Positions 40,885 through 45,065 of a stretch of 45,065 nt of DNA are shown here, piece after piece. The DNA is from Alistipes sp. (GTDB lineage Bacteria > Bacteroidota > Bacteroidia > Bacteroidales > Rikenellaceae). The position numbers and the translations under genes were made by a program. The number at the start of each line of letters is the position of its first letter. Position 1 is the stretch's first letter. The notes under the pieces were generated by a model. The model had not been told where the DNA came from, made no database searches, and saw nothing but the letters and a program-made list of their open reading frames with translations. The stretch covers positions 1-45,065 of the forward strand of contig JAIDUZ010000035.1 of NCBI GenBank assembly GCA_029059935.1. The letters are read 5' to 3'.

Positions 40885-41835
40885 TTATGCGCGGCCGAGT
40901 TTCTGCCGGATGTGCTCCAGCATGTCGTCGGTCATGCGCGAGAGGTCCCACTCGGGTTTCCAGCCCCACTCCTCGCGGGCGCAGGTGTCGTCGAGCGAAT
41001 TGGGCCAGCTCTCGGCGATGGCTTTCTTGACAGGGTCGACGTCGTAGTCCATCGTGAAGCCGGGCATGCGTTTCTTGATCTCGGCGCAGATGATTTCGGG
41101 CGTGAAACTCATCGAAGCGAGGTTGAAGCTGTTGCGGTGGATGAGTTTCGCGGGGTCGGTCTCCATCAGCTCGACGCAGGCGCGCAGGGCGTCGGGCATA
41201 TAGATCATGTCCATGTAGACGTCCGCGGGAATGGGACACGTGAAACGTCCCGACCGCACGGCCTCGTAGTAGATTTCGACGGCGTAGTCGGTGGTGCCGC
41301 CGCCGGGCAGCGTGACGTTGGAGATGATGCCGGGGAAGCGCACCGAGCGCGTGTCGACGCCGTATTTATGATGGTAATAGTTGCCGAGCATCTCGCCGGT
41401 GTACTTGCAGATGCCGTAGATGGTCGTGGGCTGCATGATGGTGTCCTGCGGCGTGCCGTCCTTGGGCGACGAAGGACCGAAAGCCCCGATGGACGAAGGG
41501 GTGAAGAGGGCGCAGTGGTGCTGGCGCGCCACTTCGAGCGAATTGTTCAACGCCCCCATGTTGACGCTCCAGGCCATCTGGGGGTTGCGCTCGCCGACAG
41601 CCGACAACAAAGCCACGAGGTTGAAGATGGTATCGATATGATACCGGGCGACGATGGAAGCCATGGCCGTGGCATCGAGCGCGTTGAGCACCTCGAAAGG
41701 CCCGGCCTCGCCCAGCTCGCGACAGTCGCGCATGTCGGTGGCCACAACATTCGAATCGCCGTAAATCTTGCGCAGATAGCATGTCAACTCGGAACCGATC
41801 TGACCGCCGGCGCCTACGATAAGGATTTTCTTCAT
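40885..41835 (-). CDS. L-threonine 3-dehydrogenase, SDR type
   Basis: 316-aa NAD-dependent epimerase/dehydratase-like enzyme that oxidises threonine to 2-amino-3-ketobutyrate. The Rossmann motif is VGAGGQIGSEL (residues 6-16). The catalytic Ser/Tyr/Lys triad is in FTPSSIGAFGP and YGICKYTGE. Features that separate it from sugar epimerases are QDTIMQPTTIYG, RFPGIISNVTLPGGGTTDYAVEIYYEA and VYMDMIYMPDALRA, as in the UDP-galactose-epimerase-like threonine dehydrogenases of Bacteroidetes. This family differs from the zinc-dependent tdh of E. coli. A generic NAD-dependent epimerase is the fallback call. Confidence 0.87.
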   Translation of the reverse strand: MKKILIVGAGGQIGSELTCYLRKIYGDSNVVATDMRDCRELGEAGPFEVLNALDATAMASIVARYHIDTIFNLVALLSAVGERNPQMAWSVNMGALNNSLEVARQHHCALFTPSSIGAFGPSSPKDGTPQDTIMQPTTIYGICKYTGEMLGNYYHHKYGVDTRSVRFPGIISNVTLPGGGTTDYAVEIYYEAVRSGRFTCPIPADVYMDMIYMPDALRACVELMETDPAKLIHRNSFNLASMSFTPEIICAEIKKRMPGFTMDYDVDPVKKAIAESWPNSLDDTCAREEWGWKPEWDLSRMTDDMLEHIRQKLGRA

Positions 41836-41896
41836 GGGTCGAGAGTGATGATTCGGAAGTAAAGGTAGAAAAATAATGCGAAAGTTGCACATTTTT

Positions 41897-41927
41897 TTTG
41901 TCTTTTCATTTTTCTTGTGTACTTTTG
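41897..41927 (+). promoter_or_regulatory. Promoter of tRNA-Thr
   Basis: TTTG (41897-41900), a 19-nt spacer, TACTTTTG (41920-41927): a full match to the consensus, about 20 nt before the tRNA. Confidence 0.8.
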
Positions 41928-41948
41928 CATCGCTCTTGAAGAGAAAAT

Positions 41949-42020
<72 letters not shown>

Positions 42021-42033
42021 CGAATGAAGAGAG

Positions 42034-42069
42034 AAAGCCCGCCCTTTCGAGGGGCGGGCTTTTGATTTT
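42034..42069 (+). terminator. Terminator of tRNA-Thr
   Basis: AAAGCCCGCCC (42034-42044) pairs with GGGCGGGCTTT (42052-42062), followed by TGATTTTT. Confidence 0.88.
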
Positions 42070-42230
42070 TCGGGAGGAGGAGAAGCCGGCCGGAATGCGG
42101 CGGAACTCTGCGGGAAACGGAACGGCGCGACCGATTCGCCGGATGCCGCGACATGACATTCCGGGAAAATCAGGAGAAAGACCCGACACAAAAAAAATGT
42201 TTCGGAAGAGACGCGAGTGCGCAAAATAGC

Positions 42231-42238
42231 TATCTTTG
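42231..42238 (+). promoter_or_regulatory. -7 box of the Kdo-kinase-like gene
   Basis: TATCTTTG, exact match, 17 nt before the ATG. The expected TTTG at -33 is not clear. Confidence 0.6.
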
Positions 42239-42254
42239 CGGGAAATTGTTGCGA

Positions 42255-43004
42255 ATGAAACTGCATATCGCCCCTGCCTACGAACACCTGCGTCCGCAAC
42301 TGGAACGCCTGCCGGAACTCTTCGACTCCGAAGCCGGCGAGGTTCTGCATGCGGGCCGCAACACGATACGAGCCATCGAGACGGACGGCCAGCGTCTGGC
42401 GGTCAAGCGATTCAAGCGGCCCAATGCGCTCAACGCCCTGATATACGCCTATGTCCGCAAGAGCAAGGCCCAGCGGGCCTACGAACATGCGGAGCGGCTG
42501 CGCACCATGGGCATCGACACGCCGGAACCGATTGCGTGGAGCGAGATCCGCCGCCGCGGAGTGATTGCCGACACCTACTTCGTGGCGCGCTTCACCTCGT
42601 GGCGCCCGCTGCTCGATGCGATAGAACGCTATCCGGAAGACGACAGCCGGGCGGTGCTGGAAGCCTTCGCCGGCTTTACGGCCCGGCTGCACGAACAAGG
42701 TGTGGAACACAAGGATTTCAACAGCACGAACACCATCTACGCCTGCGACCCGGAGACCCGGAGCTACCGCTTCCAACTTATCGACATCAACCGGATGCAC
42801 TTCCACCGGAGCGCGCTCACGCCCGACCAAGGCATCGCCAACTTCCGCCGGCTGACCGGCCGCACCGACGCATTCCGCTACCTCCTCGACCGCTATGCGG
42901 CGGTCCGCGGTCTGGAGAGTTTCGCGACCCGCCTGAAAGGCATGCGAAACCGGCTGCATTTCAAATACCTCCGCACCCTCAAGTACAAGCTCAAAGGACG
43001 GTGA
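42255..43004 (+). CDS. Lipopolysaccharide kinase (Kdo kinase/WaaP-like)
   Basis: 249-aa protein-kinase-like fold of the KdkA/WaaP/InaA group, which phosphorylates inner-core LPS sugars. Features are the ATP-binding lysine in LAVKRFKRPN, and the catalytic-loop pattern HKDFNSTN (an HxDxxxxN variant of the kinase HRD loop). A metal-binding aspartate lies in FQLIDINRMHF. The C terminus is rich in Arg/Lys, fitting membrane association. ATG 42255 follows directly after a promoter. Phosphorylation of lipid A-linked Kdo is the likely role; lpxK is elsewhere in the window. Confidence 0.8.
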   Translation: MKLHIAPAYEHLRPQLERLPELFDSEAGEVLHAGRNTIRAIETDGQRLAVKRFKRPNALNALIYAYVRKSKAQRAYEHAERLRTMGIDTPEPIAWSEIRRRGVIADTYFVARFTSWRPLLDAIERYPEDDSRAVLEAFAGFTARLHEQGVEHKDFNSTNTIYACDPETRSYRFQLIDINRMHFHRSALTPDQGIANFRRLTGRTDAFRYLLDRYAAVRGLESFATRLKGMRNRLHFKYLRTLKYKLKGR

Positions 43005-43092
43005 AATCCGACCGGGCGGCAACCGGGGAGGAGCCTATCCAACCGAGGGCGGATATGCCGAATGCCCTGTCCCACTCTTTGACACCGAGACC

Positions 43093-44160
43093 ATGAACGA
43101 CCTTCAACCCATTCTGCTGCCGGGAACCGGAACCCGCCGCCCTGCGGTCATTGCCGGACCGTGCAGCGCCGAGACGGAAGAACAGGTGCTTGCGACGGCA
43201 CGCCAGCTGGCCGCCGAGGGCATCCGTGTCCTCCGTGCCGGACTCTGGAAACCCCGTACCAAACCGGGCGGATTCGAAGGAGTGGGCACCAAAGGCATTG
43301 CGTGGCTGCAACGTGCAAAACGCGAGACGGGCCTGTTCATAGCTACGGAGGTGGCGACGCCCGCCCATGTCGAAGCGGCCCTTGCCGGAGGAATCGACCT
43401 GCTGTGGATCGGAGCCCGCACGACGGCCAATCCGTTTGCCGTGCAGGAGATTGCCGACGCCTTGCGCGGCCGCGACATCCCGGTGCTGGTGAAGAATCCG
43501 GTGAGCCCCGACCTGGAGCTGTGGATAGGCGCCGTGGAACGCATCCGAAACACCGGCATCCGCCGTCTGGGAGTCATCCACCGCGGCTTCGCCTCCATCG
43601 ACAAGAGTATCTACCGCAACCATCCCATGTGGGCCATCCCCATCGAACTGCGCCGACGTCATCCGCAGCTGCCCGTCTACTGCGACCCGAGCCACATAGG
43701 GGGCAAACGCGAACTGATAGCGCCGCTCGCGCAGCAGGCGATGGACCTGGGGTTCGACGGTCTGATTGTCGAAACGCACTGCTCGCCCGACGAAGCATGG
43801 AGCGACAAGGCCCAGCAAATCACACCCGCGGCGCTGGCCGGCATGCTGCGGAATCTTGTGATACGCGAAACGAGCGGCGCGACCGAAAACCTCAACGAAC
43901 TGCGCGCGAAGATAGACAAGCTGGACGACCGGCTGGTCGAACTGCTGGCCGAACGCATGGACGTATCGCGCGAAATCGGCCGCTGCAAAAGAGAACACGC
44001 CATGCCCGTGCTGCAGGCACGGCGTTACGAAGAGTTGCTGGCGCGGCGCACGGCGCAGGCCGCAGAACTGGGAATGGACCGCGAATTCATGCGCGGCATC
44101 CTGCAACTGATTCACGAAGAATCGGTCCGCCAGCAAATCGAACTGCCGGAAAAGGAATAG
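43093..44160 (+). CDS. DAHP synthase fused to chorismate mutase
   Basis: 355-aa bifunctional enzyme of aromatic amino-acid synthesis. Residues of about 1-255 are a KDO8P-like (type I-beta) DAHP synthase, with AVIAGPCSAETEEQV, LRAGLWKPRTKPGGFEG, VLVKNPVSPDLELW, HRGF and CDPSHIGGKR. Residues of about 265-350 are an AroQ-type chorismate mutase, with LNELRAKIDKLDDRLVELLAERMDVSREIGRCKRE and RRYEELLARR. In such fusions the mutase domain mediates feedback by prephenate or chorismate. It starts 89 nt after the Kdo-kinase-like gene and ends 12 nt before the converging HxlR gene. Confidence 0.94.
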   Translation: MNDLQPILLPGTGTRRPAVIAGPCSAETEEQVLATARQLAAEGIRVLRAGLWKPRTKPGGFEGVGTKGIAWLQRAKRETGLFIATEVATPAHVEAALAGGIDLLWIGARTTANPFAVQEIADALRGRDIPVLVKNPVSPDLELWIGAVERIRNTGIRRLGVIHRGFASIDKSIYRNHPMWAIPIELRRRHPQLPVYCDPSHIGGKRELIAPLAQQAMDLGFDGLIVETHCSPDEAWSDKAQQITPAALAGMLRNLVIRETSGATENLNELRAKIDKLDDRLVELLAERMDVSREIGRCKREHAMPVLQARRYEELLARRTAQAAELGMDREFMRGILQLIHEESVRQQIELPEKE

Positions 44161-44171
44161 GTCCGGACAAT

Positions 44172-44543
44172 CTATTTTCCGGCGCGCGCACGCTGCCGGT
44201 CGTCGAGAATCGCCTCCATGTTGTCGGCCGCCCAGCCGATGAGCGCATTGATGTGCGGCAGTAGCGACTGCGCCCGCTCCGTGAGGGCATACTCCACCCG
44301 CGGCGGAATTTCGGGATAGACGCTGCGCGTCACGAAACCATCCTCCTCCAACGTACGCAGCGTTACGGTCAGCATCTTCTGCGAGATGTCGGGCACGGCC
44401 CGCAGCAACTCGCCGAAGCGCATCGACGGGGCATGTTCGAGGGTGTAGAGCACCAGCAGCGACCATTTGTCGCCCAGGCGTGACAATACGTTGCGGATGG
44501 GGCATTGGGGAGACAAGGCGTCCCGCAGGGTTGTTCTGTCCAT
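44172..44543 (-). CDS. HxlR-family transcriptional regulator
   Basis: 123-aa winged-helix DNA-binding protein. It has the family signature CPIRNVLSRLGDKWSLLVLYTLEHAPSMRFGELLRAVPDISQKMLTVTLRTLEEDGFVTRSVYPEIPPRVEYALTERAQSL. The N-terminal cysteine (Cys14, PQCPI) is conserved and in some members senses aldehydes or oxidants. The regulated gene is not evident: HxlR genes often face the gene they control, but upstream here lies only spacer and repeat copy D. Confidence 0.93.
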   Translation of the reverse strand: MDRTTLRDALSPQCPIRNVLSRLGDKWSLLVLYTLEHAPSMRFGELLRAVPDISQKMLTVTLRTLEEDGFVTRSVYPEIPPRVEYALTERAQSLLPHINALIGWAADNMEAILDDRQRARAGK

Positions 44544-44677
44544 GAAGCAGTTTTTCAGTCATGCCCGGGCACGAAGCGTCGTGCAGCGCTCCGAGCAATC
44601 ATTTACCAAATCATATCCACGCACCGAAAAAGCGCAGGGCTACAAAAGTAAGTAAAAAACCTGCGGAAAGCAATCTC

Positions 44678-44971
44678 TTATCCACACCCGCAGCGAACAA
44701 ACGCAAAGGCAACTCCGGCAGATGCTTGGACGCAGCGCACGGCGAATCCGTAGGCACGGGCACCATTGGTGTCCACGGGACATGCCTTACTCGACGCGAG
44801 AGCCAGATGGCTGGCATTACCAGCATCGGAAGCATACGTGGACGAGGACCAACATTCGCCGAGCGAGTCGATCTCCGCCAAGGTGCCGTCACCGCGGTGG
44901 CGGTAGCCCGCAGCAGGCGCAAGTAGCAATCGCTCGAATGAATGCCGCAGAGAGGGAACAAGACAATGCAC
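44678..44971 (-). pseudogene. FISUMP C-terminal cassette D
   Basis: In-frame from GTG CAT TGT at 44971 to a stop at 44678. It encodes VPSLRHSFERLLLAPAAGYR, ECWSSSTYASDAGNASHL, GARAYGFAVRCVQASAG, then a divergent tail. The flanks 44924-44958 and 44717-44742 are identical to the other cassettes; the core is 181 nt as in C. Synonymous and replacement differences from C are spread across the core. Confidence 0.72.
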
Positions 44972-45065
44972 AATTCAGAATGCACAATTTCGCGATTAAG
45001 CGAGGGCAGAGCCGAACTTGTTCGAGCTTTGCCGAGCGGGAGCGATGATGGTGCAAGCCGAGAGT
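44714..45065 (-). repeat. Composite dispersed repeat, copy D (cut by the window end)
   Basis: FISUMP cassette D is followed by the AT-rich linker, the CGCGATTAAGCGAGGGCAGA block and GTGCAAGCCGAGAGT, the same order as copy B. The remainder lies outside the window. Confidence 0.8.

Overview
The window looks like chromosome from a high-GC member of the Bacteroidales, most likely Alistipes or another Rikenellaceae. That placement is an inference from three things. Base composition is close to 60% G+C by eye. Many genes are preceded by the Bacteroidetes promoter (TTTG around -33, TAnnTTTG around -7) and few have strong Shine-Dalgarno sequences. The gene set (recF-DUF721, batD-batE, SDR-type threonine dehydrogenase, fused DAHP synthase-chorismate mutase) is typical of the phylum. 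No rRNA, CRISPR array, phage, transposase or reverse transcriptase gene was seen.

Layout: 1-2.9 kb holds thrS and infC, closed by a perfect 18-bp terminator and lacking the usual rpmI-rplT. 3.0-6.0 kb holds a LuxE-like acyl-adenylating enzyme, a CMP-sugar synthetase and a sodium-coupled transporter. 6.1-10.9 kb holds the minus-strand operon lpxK-punA-ssb between two roughly 1-kb inverted copies of a composite repeat. 10.9-13.5 kb has a DKNYY-like repeat protein and rpsA. 13.9-20.0 kb has class I fumarase, batD, batE, recR and malate dehydrogenase. 20.1-21.5 kb has a META-domain lipoprotein, RidA and an AT-rich orphan gene. 21.7-25.8 kb has a B12-dependent ribonucleotide reductase and an OmpA-family protein. 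26-29 kb has recF-DUF721 facing away from a TPR membrane protein and ribH. 29.5-35 kb has fructose-bisphosphate aldolase, a third repeat copy, and the minus-strand group dnaX-tyrS-folB. 35.2-45 kb has clpB, a GT2 glycosyltransferase, a DUF115/GT42-like protein, an alpha/beta hydrolase, threonine dehydrogenase, tRNA-Thr(GGT), a Kdo-kinase-like gene, DAHP synthase-chorismate mutase, an HxlR regulator and the start of a fourth repeat copy.

Most genes are housekeeping: translation, replication and repair, central carbon metabolism, cofactor and aromatic biosynthesis, lipid A. A smaller envelope and glycan set (CMP-sugar synthetase, GT2, DUF115, Kdo-kinase-like, lpxK) is scattered among them.

Two signals stand out. 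First, a dispersed composite repeat carries, in all four copies, a cassette encoding the C-terminal end of a FISUMP (Fib_succ_major) domain. Each cassette has a 35-nt and a 26-nt flank identical in all four copies, around a strongly diverged core of 178 or 181 nt. The cores differ in length by exactly one codon and stay open, which looks like a library of exchangeable protein ends. Second, dnaX carries a run of ten A at the boundary between its ATPase/oligomerisation part and its tau-specific part. Both shifted frames terminate almost at once, as expected for slippage that makes a gamma-like short form.
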